A program made the translations under genes and the position numbers. A DNA stretch of 64,000 bases from Halorientalis regularis (GTDB lineage Archaea; Halobacteriota; Halobacteria; Halobacteriales; Haloarculaceae), in assembly GCF_023698535.1 (NCBI RefSeq), contig NZ_JALJCL010000010.1:1-64000 (forward strand), given 5' to 3'. Shown here in pieces: positions 49,444 to 58,359 of this stretch. Numbering within the stretch: position 1 is the stretch's first letter; each line of letters opens with the position of its first letter. The notes under the pieces were generated by a model. That model did no database searches and had not been told where the DNA came from. It saw nothing but the letters and a program-made list of their open reading frames with translations.

Positions 49444-50525
49444 TCCTCGGTCTCGACGCCAGAGAGATTCCCGTCGTCGTCGAACAGTTTTGCCCGGAGG
49501 TATCGTGTGCGATACCGGTTCGCGTCGTCGTACACGTCGGCCTCGCGGATTTCGTCGCTGCGGCCCTCGGCGACCGCGTCGATGATTTCCTCGATCTGTT
49601 CTTTCTCGCTGGGCGTCAACTCGAACTCGTAGGTCCGTGACTGCTCGCCTTCGAGTTTCGTCCACTGGCGCGCGGCCGAGACGACGAGCGAACACGGCTC
49701 CCGGCAGGGGAACTCGCCATCGCCGCCGTCCACGTCGAGGTCGGTCTCGTCGTCGTACTGCCACTCGCGGCGCTTGAGACACTGGGAGTCGTCACAGCAG
49801 GCCTCGGCCACCCAGTTGACGTGTTCGTACCCCTCGCCGCGGTCCCAGGTCTCGATGACCCCGTAGATGCCCGACTGCCGCCCCATGGTCTCCGTCCAGT
49901 GGTCCACGTCCAGATCCCCCTCGCGCTCGCGGTGCCAGTTGACGACCGTCGCCGGATAGAAGAAATCGACCGCGCTGACCAGCTCTCTTGGCTCCAGGTC
50001 CGGGAACACCCAATCCGCCTGGAGCGTCGGCGCTGTCTTCAGCGGTCGGTACCGGTCGCGCTCGTCGTGTTTCGCGATCTGACGGGCGTCCAGCGGATCG
50101 TCGTGACGTTCCAGGTCCGCGACCGCCGCGTCGGCGTCGTCGACGTGACGGACTTCGTAGCGACGCTGGCCGTCCGCGTCGCGCTCGACGGTGAGGCGCA
50201 ACTGTCCCCACTCGCGGGTCACTCCCTCGGCCAGTCGGTCGTAGCGCTCGGGGACGGGCCGTTCCTCGGCACCCTCCAGCCAGCGCAGGTACGCCCGGTC
50301 CGCGGGTGCGTCGGGTGCGACGCGGGTCCAGAAGTCCCAGTTCGTGACGTAGGCCGGGTTATCGGCCGCGACATCGCGGAACTCCGCTTCCGAGAGCCCC
50401 GCACGGTCGATATCGGGCGTCCGGAAGCGATAGCCCGCATCCGTCGTCTCCGCCCGGAGACCGTCACAGTCGACGCCGCCCTCGCTCGCGGCTTCCGCCA
50501 ACCGGCGAACCGCCGTCTCGCTCAT
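49440..50525 (-). CDS. DR2241-family iron-sulfur protein
   Basis: A 361-residue protein matching the DR2241 family: the central FYPATVVNWHREREGDLDVD and HWTETMGRQSGIYGVIETWD segments, then a cysteine cluster (EACCDDSQC and, some 25 residues on, CREPC) that should hold a 4Fe-4S centre. In haloarchaea such genes accompany CbiX-type chelatases in cobalamin loci, and cbiX lies about 4.5 kb downstream here. The enzyme's reaction is not known. ATG at 50525 is preferred because a TATA-like element sits 28 bases before it; an in-frame reading from 50678 crosses AT-rich non-coding DNA. Confidence 0.8.
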   Translation of the reverse strand: MSETAVRRLAEAASEGGVDCDGLRAETTDAGYRFRTPDIDRAGLSEAEFRDVAADNPAYVTNWDFWTRVAPDAPADRAYLRWLEGAEERPVPERYDRLAEGVTREWGQLRLTVERDADGQRRYEVRHVDDADAAVADLERHDDPLDARQIAKHDERDRYRPLKTAPTLQADWVFPDLEPRELVSAVDFFYPATVVNWHREREGDLDVDHWTETMGRQSGIYGVIETWDRGEGYEHVNWVAEACCDDSQCLKRREWQYDDETDLDVDGGDGEFPCREPCSLVVSAARQWTKLEGEQSRTYEFELTPSEKEQIEEIIDAVAEGRSDEIREADVYDDANRYRTRYLRAKLFDDDGNLSGVETED

Positions 50526-50873
50526 ACCCGAGTCGACGGGTGCCAGTCGAATAAACTCCGTCTTTCCGTCCCGAACCGCCGGGAAATCCTTTCTCGTATT
50601 TATATTTTTGGCCGAACTTCCGGGTCGGAAACGTCGATTCCCCCTTTTTGCTACAGGAGGATATAGGTAGCAATGCATGGTCTCACGCTGACGATGGGTG
50701 CCGCCCTGTCAGCAATCGGTTGCCCGCGACCATGCTTCGGCCCTCCACGCTTCGGCCCCCTCTCGCCCGTGACCACCGCCCTCCCCCAATCTTTCAGATG
50801 ACTCGGACACCGCGCGGTACTGACGCCGTACGAAAACTATTTCGGCCTCGTGTCGTGTCGTTCAAGCGTACCA
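50526..50873. other. Divergent intergenic region
   Basis: About 350 bases without a supported gene. It holds promoters for the DR2241-family gene (GAATAAAC at 50549-50556 and a strong AT-rich block at 50596-50610) and, near 50831-50843, an AAAACTATTT element for the rightward gene. The small open frames here lack coding bias. Confidence 0.5.
50549..50556 (-). promoter_or_regulatory. TATA box of the DR2241-family gene
   Basis: On the minus strand it reads GTTTATTC, centred 28 bases before the ATG at 50525. A second AT-rich block at 50596-50610 (about 75 bases upstream) may be a stronger or alternative promoter, giving a leader of about 50 bases. Confidence 0.45.
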
Positions 50874-52862
50874 ATGCCGTTCGATGAGCCCTCTCCCACG
50901 GCAGTCCTCGCCGTCGTCGGCGTTCTCGCAATCGCCGGCGGTGCCGTGGCCGTCGGACTGTTGACGACCGGCGGGCAGGCGTCACCGCCGGTGGGTCACA
51001 ACGCGTCCGAACAGTACGTCGCCCTCGACGGCCTGAACGCGACGGTCGTCACGACCGTCGAACGCGGCGGTGAAACCAACCGAACCGTCAGCGCGGTCGC
51101 CATGCGGCCGGGGGCCGGACAGGTGCGATTGCGGACGGTCGATGGATCGACGGACGACGGCGCTGTCGTCGTCACGAACGGGTCGACCAAGTGGACCTAC
51201 GATCCGGAGACGCGACTCGTGAGCCGGACCGCCGCCGGCAGGGTGAGCCAGCGACTGCGGACGCGCGGCGAGCGAATCGAACGGCTCTTCGACCGTGCGG
51301 TCGGTTCCGACGGGACAGAGACCGCCTCCGACGAGCGGACGCCGGGTGTCTCGCCGCTTCCGGTGATGCCCCAGGGCCCGGGCACGCCCGACGCCCCGGC
51401 GACCAACAGAAGCGGCGACCAGGTGACGGTGAGTTACGACGGAACGACGACCGTCTCCGGTCGCGAGGTCCACGTCCTCCACGTGCGGCCCCGTGACGAC
51501 GCGGCGACGACCGTCTCACAGACGCTGTGGGTCGACGCCGAGTGGTTCGTTCCCCTCAAGTACCGGACCGAGTGGGTCGACGACGGGGAATCGGTCACCA
51601 CGACCGTCGAGTACCGGGACATGACGTTCGAGCCCGGACTCTCCCAGGCGCGGTTCGAGTACGAGCCACCGGAGACCGCCGCCGTCGTCACGCCCGACCT
51701 CGGCGTGAACGCGGCCGAGCGGATTCGATCGATCGACGGCCTCTCGGCCACGCTCCAGCGGCAGTACGGTGGACTGAACCTGAGCGATGGGAACGAGACG
51801 GGAGAGACGACCTACGAGACCGTCCAGCGGGTGCGGATGGTTCCGGGCACGGGCAAGCAGCGCGCCGAAGTTCTGCGCTCCCCGTCGGTCCCCGGGATGG
51901 TCAACAACAGCCTGATCGTCTCCAACGGATCGGTGTCGTGGCTGTACGACAGCGCCGCGAACAACGCGACGCGGCTGGAAGTCGACGCCACCGGGCGACA
52001 ACGGCAGTACCGACGGATCGAACAGCTGTTCGCCCGACTGAGCCGTACGCGGACGACGCCGGACGATGGGGCGTCCATTCCGAGGCCCGGACTCACCCCG
52101 GTTCCCGGGTCGGGACCGTCCACGCCGACGCCGCAACTCCCCGCCGATCAGTTCGGCGTCTCGCTGGACCGGGCCGCACAGGTCGACGGCCGGACGACGT
52201 ACGTCCTCGAGATACGGCCGGAACGGGACCGAAACGCGACGGCGAACCGGTCGACCCTGGCGAACTACTCACAGACGCTGTGGATCGACGCCGAGACGTT
52301 CTTTCCGGTGAAACAGCGAACGGAATTCGGCACCGGCGACGACCGGTTCACCGTGTCGGTCACCTATCGAAACGTGACGATCACCGACGGGTTCGCCGAG
52401 GGGACCTTCACCTTCGAGCCACCGGCGGACGCCAACGTCACGCGGAGCGACCTCGGTAGTTCAGAGAGTTACGGGAGTCCGAACGCGACGGTCGAGAACG
52501 CGACTATCGAGGTGACGAAGCCGACGGTTCCGCCGAGTTTCTCGTTCACTTCGGGTCGGACGGCCGACTCGAAGTACGTCGAGTCGGTGACGCTGACGTA
52601 CCGAAACGAGACCTCGCGGCTGATCGTCAGTGCGTACGCGACCAACGAGTCGGCGCTGCCCGGGAACGAGACGAACGGGACGGACGATGGGGTCGCCACC
52701 GGCGAGCGGATACGGATCGGAAACCGGACGGGCCGGTACATGCAGACCGGACTGGCTCGCTCGGTGTCGTGGTCCTGTGGCGAGGTTCGGTACAGCGTCA
52801 GCGGCCGGTTCGTCTCGAAACCCCTGCTCGTCGAGGTGGCCGAATCCATGCCGTGTCCCTGA
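50874..52862 (+). CDS. Secreted protein with two LolA-like domains (tandem duplication)
   Basis: A 662-residue protein with an N-terminal hydrophobic segment (residues 7-30) acting as signal anchor. Two copies of a LolA/outer-membrane-lipoprotein-sorting-like domain follow, about 45-285 and 290-530. Both contain an internal VTNGSxxWxYD- or VSNGSVSWLYD-type hairpin and a SQTLWVDAEWFVPLK- or SQTLWIDAETFFPVK-type strand. A C-terminal module with SVSWSCGEVRYSVSGRFVSK closes it. Many sequons suggest glycosylation. The fold binds lipid or hydrophobic ligands; here it may move or sense archaeal lipids, which is inference. The ATG at 50874 is chosen over a GTG eight codons upstream. Confidence 0.75.
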   Translation: MPFDEPSPTAVLAVVGVLAIAGGAVAVGLLTTGGQASPPVGHNASEQYVALDGLNATVVTTVERGGETNRTVSAVAMRPGAGQVRLRTVDGSTDDGAVVVTNGSTKWTYDPETRLVSRTAAGRVSQRLRTRGERIERLFDRAVGSDGTETASDERTPGVSPLPVMPQGPGTPDAPATNRSGDQVTVSYDGTTTVSGREVHVLHVRPRDDAATTVSQTLWVDAEWFVPLKYRTEWVDDGESVTTTVEYRDMTFEPGLSQARFEYEPPETAAVVTPDLGVNAAERIRSIDGLSATLQRQYGGLNLSDGNETGETTYETVQRVRMVPGTGKQRAEVLRSPSVPGMVNNSLIVSNGSVSWLYDSAANNATRLEVDATGRQRQYRRIEQLFARLSRTRTTPDDGASIPRPGLTPVPGSGPSTPTPQLPADQFGVSLDRAAQVDGRTTYVLEIRPERDRNATANRSTLANYSQTLWIDAETFFPVKQRTEFGTGDDRFTVSVTYRNVTITDGFAEGTFTFEPPADANVTRSDLGSSESYGSPNATVENATIEVTKPTVPPSFSFTSGRTADSKYVESVTLTYRNETSRLIVSAYATNESALPGNETNGTDDGVATGERIRIGNRTGRYMQTGLARSVSWSCGEVRYSVSGRFVSKPLLVEVAESMPCP

Positions 52863-52917
52863 ACCATACGTCTCGAAACGACTATCAACACGTCTCGACC
52901 TCTAGTTGACCAGTCAG

Positions 52918-54141
52918 ATGTCTCGCGGAACCGTCACAGCGAAACAGATACTGGGGGGAGCCTGTCTGCTGGCACTCGTCGGGGGCGTTCTCGCGGTCGG
53001 ATTCCTGTCGGTGGATGGTACCGAGGAGCCGATGCCACAGCAGATCGGCGCGAACGCCTCGGAGCGATACGCGGCGGTCGAGGGACTCAACGCGACACGG
53101 ATCACGATCAACCGGGAGGGCGACGAGGTGAACCGGTCCGTCTACCGCGTCGCCATGCGTCCGGGGACGGATCGGTTCCGCGAGCGGTTGCTGTACGGCC
53201 CGCGCCACCGACACAACTTGACCGTCTCGAACGGGTCGGTGATGTGGTGGCAAAACCGAACCTCGGGAGCGGTCGAGCGGCTCGGTCTGAGCAACCCGGA
53301 CATCTCCAGGGAGCGCACCGAGGGAGAGGAGATCGAACGGCTGTTCGGCCGACTGAACGTGACCGATGGCACGGACCGGACCGCCGCGACGCCGACGCCG
53401 GGGATCAATCCGTTGCCTGCCGTCCCGCAGTCGGGCGGTGCCCCGGAGGGCCAGACCGGTGAACGACCGGCCGCCGTGGGGAACGCCGCCTTCGCCGTGA
53501 GTTACAACGGGACCGACACCATCGACGGCCGGCCGGTCTACGTCCTGAAGGTGGTGCCCCGCAACGAGTCGCTGGTTGGTGGCTTCCAGCAGACGCTATG
53601 GGTCGACACGGAGTGGTTCTTCCCGCTCAAACGCCACTCGGAGTGGCACTCGAACGGCGTCCAGCACGCGAAGACGGTCGTCTACGAGAACGTCACGTTC
53701 AATCCAGGTCTCGACGAGTCCGTGTTCCGGTTCGACCCGTCCGCGAACGTCTCCGTCGAACTGGAAGACACGCCGCGACGGGACTTCTACGCGTCGACGC
53801 CGGCCCTGCGACGGGTGACGAACGTCTCCGTCCCGACGCCGGACCTCCCGCCGTCGTTCCAGCTGCAGTTCGCCTCGAAGACCGAGAGCCCGCGCATCAC
53901 GAGCCTCGGCCTGAAGTACGTCAACGCCAGCACGGAGATTTCCGTCTCGAAGGTCGCGGGGTTGTTCTACCCGCCGACACCCGACCGGTCGACAGAGGTC
54001 GCCGGCCAGCGAGCGAACGTGAGCGTCGGCTACACCACCTACGTCTCCTGGTCGTGTGACGGCTACCAGTATCAGGTGTCGGGCAAAGCCGTCTCGCCAA
54101 AACTGCTGATCGAGGTCGCCAGGTCGGTCGGCTGTGAGTGA
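52918..54141 (+). CDS. Secreted protein with one LolA-like domain, paralogue of its neighbour
   Basis: A 407-residue protein with an N-terminal signal anchor (about 9-32), one LolA-like domain (about 40-285; TVSNGSVMWWQNRTSG, QQTLWVDTEWFFPLKR) and the same C-terminal module as the upstream gene (YVSWSCDGYQYQVSGKAVSP, ending in a Cys near the terminus). It starts 56 bases after the upstream stop. One gene probably arose from the other, with a domain gained or lost. ATG at 52918 rather than TTG at 52906. Predicted at the outer face of the membrane; ligand unknown. Confidence 0.75.
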   Translation: MSRGTVTAKQILGGACLLALVGGVLAVGFLSVDGTEEPMPQQIGANASERYAAVEGLNATRITINREGDEVNRSVYRVAMRPGTDRFRERLLYGPRHRHNLTVSNGSVMWWQNRTSGAVERLGLSNPDISRERTEGEEIERLFGRLNVTDGTDRTAATPTPGINPLPAVPQSGGAPEGQTGERPAAVGNAAFAVSYNGTDTIDGRPVYVLKVVPRNESLVGGFQQTLWVDTEWFFPLKRHSEWHSNGVQHAKTVVYENVTFNPGLDESVFRFDPSANVSVELEDTPRRDFYASTPALRRVTNVSVPTPDLPPSFQLQFASKTESPRITSLGLKYVNASTEISVSKVAGLFYPPTPDRSTEVAGQRANVSVGYTTYVSWSCDGYQYQVSGKAVSPKLLIEVARSVGCE

Positions 54142-54157
54142 GTGTCGCCCGTCCGGA

Positions 54158-54469
54158 TTACCGCTTGTGCAACGAGTAGGCGATGAAAAAGACGCCCAGG
54201 AACTGGAGCAACCGCGTCAAAAGCGTCAGCGGTTGCTGGAAGGTATCTGGCGGGAGCACCCGCATCTGCAGCAGGATCGAACCGACGAAGGAGAGTCCGA
54301 AGGCGACGGCCGTCAGCAGGAACAGGCCGATAGAGAGGTACTGCATCGGCCGGCTGTCGTGGCGGCGGAACCCGCGGTAGGCCTGGTAGCCCACGTAGCT
54401 CCCGACGACGACCGACCCGGCCGAGAGGGCGAATATCAGCCAGTACGCGAGTTGGTCGGTCCCGAGCAT
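54158..54469 (-). CDS. Small three-helix membrane protein paired with an HTH gene
   Basis: A 103-residue protein with three hydrophobic helices at about 7-30, 44-68 and 82-100, separated by short loops (YRGFRRHDSRPMQY). It starts one base after the stop codon of the HTH gene, so they form an operon. Such HTH-plus-small-membrane-protein pairs recur in haloarchaea. Function unknown; it could act as a sensor partner of the regulator. Confidence 0.7.
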   Translation of the reverse strand: MLGTDQLAYWLIFALSAGSVVVGSYVGYQAYRGFRRHDSRPMQYLSIGLFLLTAVAFGLSFVGSILLQMRVLPPDTFQQPLTLLTRLLQFLGVFFIAYSLHKR

Positions 54470-54470
54470 G

Positions 54471-54842
54471 TTAGAGGTTCTCCCACATTTTGGTGAATCG
54501 GTCGGCGGTGTCGTCGGCGTCTTCGCCGGGGAATTCGGCCCGGGAGGTTCGTTCGATGGTGGCCTCGTACCCGCCGTCGTCGAGGTCCATCGCGAACTCG
54601 TCCAGGGTGGCCGAGTACACCTTGTGGTGGTTGCCGCTCAATTCGACTTTCGTGCGTTCCTCGATCAGGTCGTAGTCCTGAAGCCACTCGATCCGTCGGT
54701 AGATCGTTGGGAGGGACGCGTCACACTGTTCGGAGAGCTGTTTGGCGGACATGGGTTCGACACTCGTTGCCGCGAGGATTGAGCGGGCGTACTCGTCGCT
54801 GAGCAGGTCGAGGACCTCGGCCAGCTCCCAATCCTCACTCAC
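54471..54842 (-). CDS. ArsR-like winged-helix regulator
   Basis: A 123-residue DNA-binding protein: LLSDEYARSILAATSVEPMS, then AKQLSEQCDASLPTIYRRIE, a recognition helix, and the wing YDLIEERTKVELSGNHHKVY. It starts with GTG, supported by a TATA box 28 bases upstream (54866-54874). Haloarchaeal members of this group often control the operon they begin. The target is not visible. Confidence 0.82.
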   Translation of the reverse strand: MSEDWELAEVLDLLSDEYARSILAATSVEPMSAKQLSEQCDASLPTIYRRIEWLQDYDLIEERTKVELSGNHHKVYSATLDEFAMDLDDGGYEATIERTSRAEFPGEDADDTADRFTKMWENL

Positions 54843-54865
54843 GAATCGAGCATGGAACCAGGAGG

Positions 54866-54874
54866 GGTTAAAAG
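54866..54874 (-). promoter_or_regulatory. TATA box of the HTH-membrane protein operon
   Basis: On the minus strand it reads CTTTTAACC, centred about 28 bases before the GTG start at 54842, predicting a leaderless transcript. Confidence 0.5.
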
Positions 54875-55009
54875 CCCACAGTCACTTTCCGGCTCAGAAA
54901 ACGGGCGGAACGTGGTCACGGACGGACCGGTCGCTCGTTCCGTGACTACCCAGTCTCGCGGCTGCGCCGCTCGACTGTTCGGCGACGCTCTCGGTGGTCG
55001 CGTCGGCCG

Positions 55010-55888
55010 TCAGTCGTCGGCGGTAACCTGTCCGCCACCGGTCTCCGCACGGACCCGCTCGATGGCCTCGCGCACGTCCGCACCGGCGTCGGCCGCACGT
55101 TCGAGTACCACGTCGGCCAGCAATGGTTCGGTGCCGACCGCACCCGAGTACCAGATGCGGTGGCCGTCGACCTCGGCGGGCGTGTCCCACCCTTTGCGGT
55201 AGTCGTCGGTCAGGCCCATGTCCTCGGGGATATCTTCCTGGGTGTGGTAGCCGTCGGCGATGAAGAGGGGGACGACGACTACGTCCTCGCTGTCGAAGAA
55301 GTCGGTCACGTCGTCGACTTCGGGATCCTCGTCCATGTAGAGGGCCTTCACTTCGTCGAAGCGGCCCCGTTCGCGGATGCTGTCGGCGTGGTACTCGATG
55401 GCCTTCGCCGAGTTCTCGTTGCGCTCGGTCCCGTGGCCGACGACGGCGAGGCCGAACCCGTCGCCGACATCGGGGTCGCCCGTGACCGACTCGGCACGCT
55501 GGACGATCACGTCGCTCATCGCGTCGTGGGTGCCGACCGGGCCGCAGTAGTGGACGGTCTGGCCCGTGTCGGTCGCGGTCAGCGTGGTGTGGGTCGCGCC
55601 GGTGCCGTCGGAGTCCCACTGGTCGACGTCCCACTCGTCGAGGCGGAACTCGCGGGGGATGACCTGTTCGGTGAAGTAGCCCTCGCTGACGAACAGCGGC
55701 ACGAGGTACACTTCGTCGGATTCGAGCGTCCGGAGCGCCTCCCGGAAGTGTGGCTCCTCCTTCCAGAAACTCTCGCGGACCTCGTCGAACGCGCCCGACC
55801 GCCGAATGGTGTCGGCGTGATCGAACGTCGGCGTGCTCGACTCCGCGTTGAGGTGTGAGCCGTGGGCCGCGATGACCAGCGCTTGCAT
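55010..55888 (-). CDS. cbiX: Sirohydrochlorin cobaltochelatase (CbiX, two-domain form)
   Basis: A 292-residue chelatase that inserts cobalt (or a related metal) into sirohydrochlorin at an early step of cobalamin or related tetrapyrrole synthesis. The two halves are homologous: LVIAAHGSHLNAE with His9 and LAVVGHGTERNEN with His152, each followed by VYLVPLFVSEGYFT- or VVVVPLFIADGYHT-type strands. Single-domain archaeal CbiX(S) enzymes dimerise; this fused form carries both halves. The start at 55888 puts the first strand at the N-terminus. The 48-residue Cys-rich gene lies just upstream on the same strand. Confidence 0.88.
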   Translation of the reverse strand: MQALVIAAHGSHLNAESSTPTFDHADTIRRSGAFDEVRESFWKEEPHFREALRTLESDEVYLVPLFVSEGYFTEQVIPREFRLDEWDVDQWDSDGTGATHTTLTATDTGQTVHYCGPVGTHDAMSDVIVQRAESVTGDPDVGDGFGLAVVGHGTERNENSAKAIEYHADSIRERGRFDEVKALYMDEDPEVDDVTDFFDSEDVVVVPLFIADGYHTQEDIPEDMGLTDDYRKGWDTPAEVDGHRIWYSGAVGTEPLLADVVLERAADAGADVREAIERVRAETGGGQVTADD

Positions 55889-55974
55889 ACCCACGACTAG
55901 GGCCAGGCGAGTCTTAGGGGTTCGGATGTTCCCGAGGGAACCGTCTCGGCGTCGGTCCACTGGGAGCGCGTGGG

Positions 55975-56121
55975 TCACTCGGCCCCGAACGGGCACCCCT
56001 GCCCAGGGTTGTCGAGGAACTCCTGGACCAGCGACTGTTCGAGGTCGTGGTCGCAGGCACCGCTGACTGGTTGCTTGTACGGACAGTTCTCCGTGCAGTT
56101 CGGTATCGTGAAGTCGGTCAT
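55975..56121 (-). CDS. 48-residue cysteine-rich protein upstream of cbiX
   Basis: A short protein MTDFTIPNCTENCPYKQPVS followed by GACDHDLEQSLVQEF and CPFGAE. Four cysteines (residues 9, 13, 23 and 43) and a His (25) suggest a bound metal, zinc or Fe-S. The sequence looks selected rather than random, and it sits 86 bases before cbiX on the same strand, so a role in metal handling or in the cobalamin/heme branch is possible. I know no characterised member. Confidence 0.55.
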   Translation of the reverse strand: MTDFTIPNCTENCPYKQPVSGACDHDLEQSLVQEFLDNPGQGCPFGAE

Positions 56122-56205
56122 GCTGAGTCCCGGTCGGGTTCTCCCCCGACACGTCCATGTGGTTCGTCCCCATGGAAATAGCTGAACTGCCACAAAGTTA
56201 CGGGC

Positions 56206-56214
56206 ATTTTAATA
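56206..56214 (+). promoter_or_regulatory. TATA box of the gene at 56263
   Basis: ATTTTAATA would give a start near 56237 and a leader of about 26 bases. A stem-loop (CCCCG at 56215-56219 with CGGGG at 56226-56230, then five T residues) lies just after it. Confidence 0.45.
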
Positions 56215-56262
56215 CCCCGTCGAGGCGGGGCGTTTTTGGTCGCCGCGAGCGCCAGAGGCGGT

Positions 56263-56757
56263 ATGTCGCTGGCAGCCCGCACACGCGAGGCCGTCCGCAC
56301 CCACCCGTTCCTCTACGACGGACTGCGGGCGGGCGTCCTCAACTACACCGCCGCCGCACGATATCTGGATCTCGGAGCAGACGATGAAGAGGCAGTCGTC
56401 GCCGCGCTCCGACGCTACGCCGAGGACGTGCCCGAGTACGACCCCGACGGGACCGGCGCGCGTGTGTCGATGGAGAGCGGCCTGGGCGAGGGCGACCCCG
56501 TAGGCGCGCTCCTGACGGTCGGTGACATGGCGCTGGTCCCGGGCGAGGGGGACCTGACGGGGATCCTGGCGACCGGTGACGTGGACGCGACGGCGCTGGC
56601 GCAAGTCCTGAACCACCTGCGAGCCGAGGGGGTAGCGGTGACGGCCGCCGGTGTCGGCGGCGACGCACTGCTGGTCGTCGTCGAGCGTCGCGCCGGGGCC
56701 GACGCCGTCAGGGCCGTCGAGGCGGCACTGGAGACGGTGCCGGCGACCGGCGACTGA
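56263..56757 (+). CDS. Conserved protein with HTH-like start and ACT-like end
   Basis: A 164-residue cytosolic protein of unknown function. Residues 1-60 are helical (RTHPFLYDGLRAGVLNYTAA, ARYLDLGADDEEAVVAALRR), like a small DNA- or protein-binding bundle. About 75-160 has a beta-alpha-beta-beta-alpha-beta pattern (LTVGDMALVPGEGDLTGILA, GVAVTAAGVGGDALLVVVER) of ACT or ferredoxin-like type, which often binds small ligands. The ATG at 56263 is chosen after an upstream promoter. cysS follows 56 bases on in the same direction. Confidence 0.65.
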   Translation: MSLAARTREAVRTHPFLYDGLRAGVLNYTAAARYLDLGADDEEAVVAALRRYAEDVPEYDPDGTGARVSMESGLGEGDPVGALLTVGDMALVPGEGDLTGILATGDVDATALAQVLNHLRAEGVAVTAAGVGGDALLVVVERRAGADAVRAVEAALETVPATGD

Positions 56758-56813
56758 GGGCGAGCGGTGGCTTTCCGACGCATTGAAACCGTCCCCCGCG
56801 CTCCACTCCGGTA

Positions 56814-58292
56814 ATGACGCTTCGCGTGACGAACACGCTCACCGGCGAGCGCGAGGAGTTCGAGCCACGGGACCCCGACTCGGTGCTGCTCTACTACTGC
56901 GGCCTGACGACCTCGGACCCGGCACACCTGGGCCACGCCCGAGGCTGGGTCCACGTCGACGTGATGCACCGCTGGCTCGACCACCAGGGCTACGACGTGC
57001 GCCACGTGGAGAACTTCACCGACGTGAACGAGAAGATCGTGGCGCGCGTCGGCGAGGACGGCGAGAGCGAGGCCGACGTGGCTCGTACCTACGTCCAGCA
57101 GGTGATCCGGGACATGCGCTCGCTGAACCTCCTGCGCGCGGAGGTGTACCCACGCGTCTCCGAACATATCCCCCAGATAATCGACCTCGTGGAGACGCTG
57201 CTCGACCGAGGATACGCCTACGAGGAGAACGGTTCGGTCTACTTCGACGTGACCGCCTTCGAGGAGTACGGCAAACTCTCGAATCAGCAGGTCGAAGAAC
57301 TCGATTCCCAGGGCGAACACACCGGCGAGAAGCACAATCCCGCGGATTTTGCCCTCTGGAAGGCCGGCGGCGTCGATCCCGACGACATCGCCGAACACCA
57401 GCACGATGACGCGGCCCCGCCCGAGGCGGCCTGCGAAACCGCCCAGACGTGGGACTCGCCGTGGGGTGAGGGCCGGCCCGGCTGGCACATCGAGTGTTCG
57501 GCCATGAGCACGACCCACCTCGACGACACCATCGACATCCACGTCGGCGGACAGGACCTCGTCTTCCCCCACCACGAGAACGAGATCGCCCAGAGCGAGG
57601 CCGCGACGGGCCAGCAGTTCGCCCGCTACTGGCTCCACGTTGGCCTGCTGGAGACGAAAGACGAGAAGATGTCCTCCTCGCTGGGGAACTTCTCGACGGT
57701 CGCGGAGTTCGTCGGCGAGCACGGCCCGAACGTGGCCCGGACCTTCCTGCTCTCGACGGCCTACCACAGCAGGGCCACCTACAGCGCCGAGACCGTCGCG
57801 GAGGCCGAGGAACGCTGGGAGCGGCTCCAGACGGGTCACCGACGGGCCATCGAGGCCGCCGACAGCGTCGACGCCCACACGACGGTCGAGGACGACGCCC
57901 TCCGGGAGACGGTCGCCGAGGTCCGCGAGGCGTTCACGACGGCGATGAACGACGACTTCAATACGCGGGAGGCGACGACGGCGCTGCTGGACCTGGCGGG
58001 CGCGGTCAACCGTCACGTCGACGACCACGACGAGTACGACTACGTGGGCCTGCGCCGGGCCATCGAGGCCTTCGATGACCTGGGCGAGGGCGTGCTGGGA
58101 CTCAGTTTCGGCGGCGAGAGCGAGGGCGACGTGCGCGTCGCCCAGGAACTGGCCGACCTCGTCCTCTCGGTGCGCGAGCAGGAACGCGAGGCGGGCAACT
58201 ACGAGCGGGCCGACGAGTTGCGCGACGAACTCGAAGCGCTGGGTGCGACCGTCGAGGATACCGACGACGGACCGGTCGCTCGCTTCGACTGA
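56814..58292 (+). CDS. cysS: Cysteinyl-tRNA synthetase
   Basis: A 492-residue class I aminoacyl-tRNA synthetase. It shows the zinc ligand Cys29, the HIGH-type motif HLGH (38-41), the Zn-site region [31 protein letters not shown], and KMSSSLGNF near residue 285 in place of KMSKS. It has the normal length and charges tRNA-Cys with cysteine. The stop precedes the parA promoter by about 30 bases. Confidence 0.95.
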   Translation: MTLRVTNTLTGEREEFEPRDPDSVLLYYCGLTTSDPAHLGHARGWVHVDVMHRWLDHQGYDVRHVENFTDVNEKIVARVGEDGESEADVARTYVQQVIRDMRSLNLLRAEVYPRVSEHIPQIIDLVETLLDRGYAYEENGSVYFDVTAFEEYGKLSNQQVEELDSQGEHTGEKHNPADFALWKAGGVDPDDIAEHQHDDAAPPEAACETAQTWDSPWGEGRPGWHIECSAMSTTHLDDTIDIHVGGQDLVFPHHENEIAQSEAATGQQFARYWLHVGLLETKDEKMSSSLGNFSTVAEFVGEHGPNVARTFLLSTAYHSRATYSAETVAEAEERWERLQTGHRRAIEAADSVDAHTTVEDDALRETVAEVREAFTTAMNDDFNTREATTALLDLAGAVNRHVDDHDEYDYVGLRRAIEAFDDLGEGVLGLSFGGESEGDVRVAQELADLVLSVREQEREAGNYERADELRDELEALGATVEDTDDGPVARFD

Positions 58293-58321
58293 CGGTACAA
58301 CAATTGAGAATCGGGAGCGGA

Positions 58322-58330
58322 TTTTTATAA
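58322..58330 (+). promoter_or_regulatory. TATA box of the parA-cheW operon
   Basis: TTTTTATAA is one of the best TATA matches in the window. It predicts a start near 58353, a few bases before the parA ATG at 58360. Confidence 0.6.
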
Positions 58331-58359
58331 GGAGCGGTGACCCAGCACCGGTAGTAGCG

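Noticed and set aside
49440-50525. DNA primase large subunit (PriL) as identity of the Fe-S protein
   Set aside because: A four-cysteine 4Fe-4S region near the end first suggested PriL, but the NWHREREGDLDVDHW and TMGRQSGIYGVIET sequences are DR2241-type and no primase helical core is seen.
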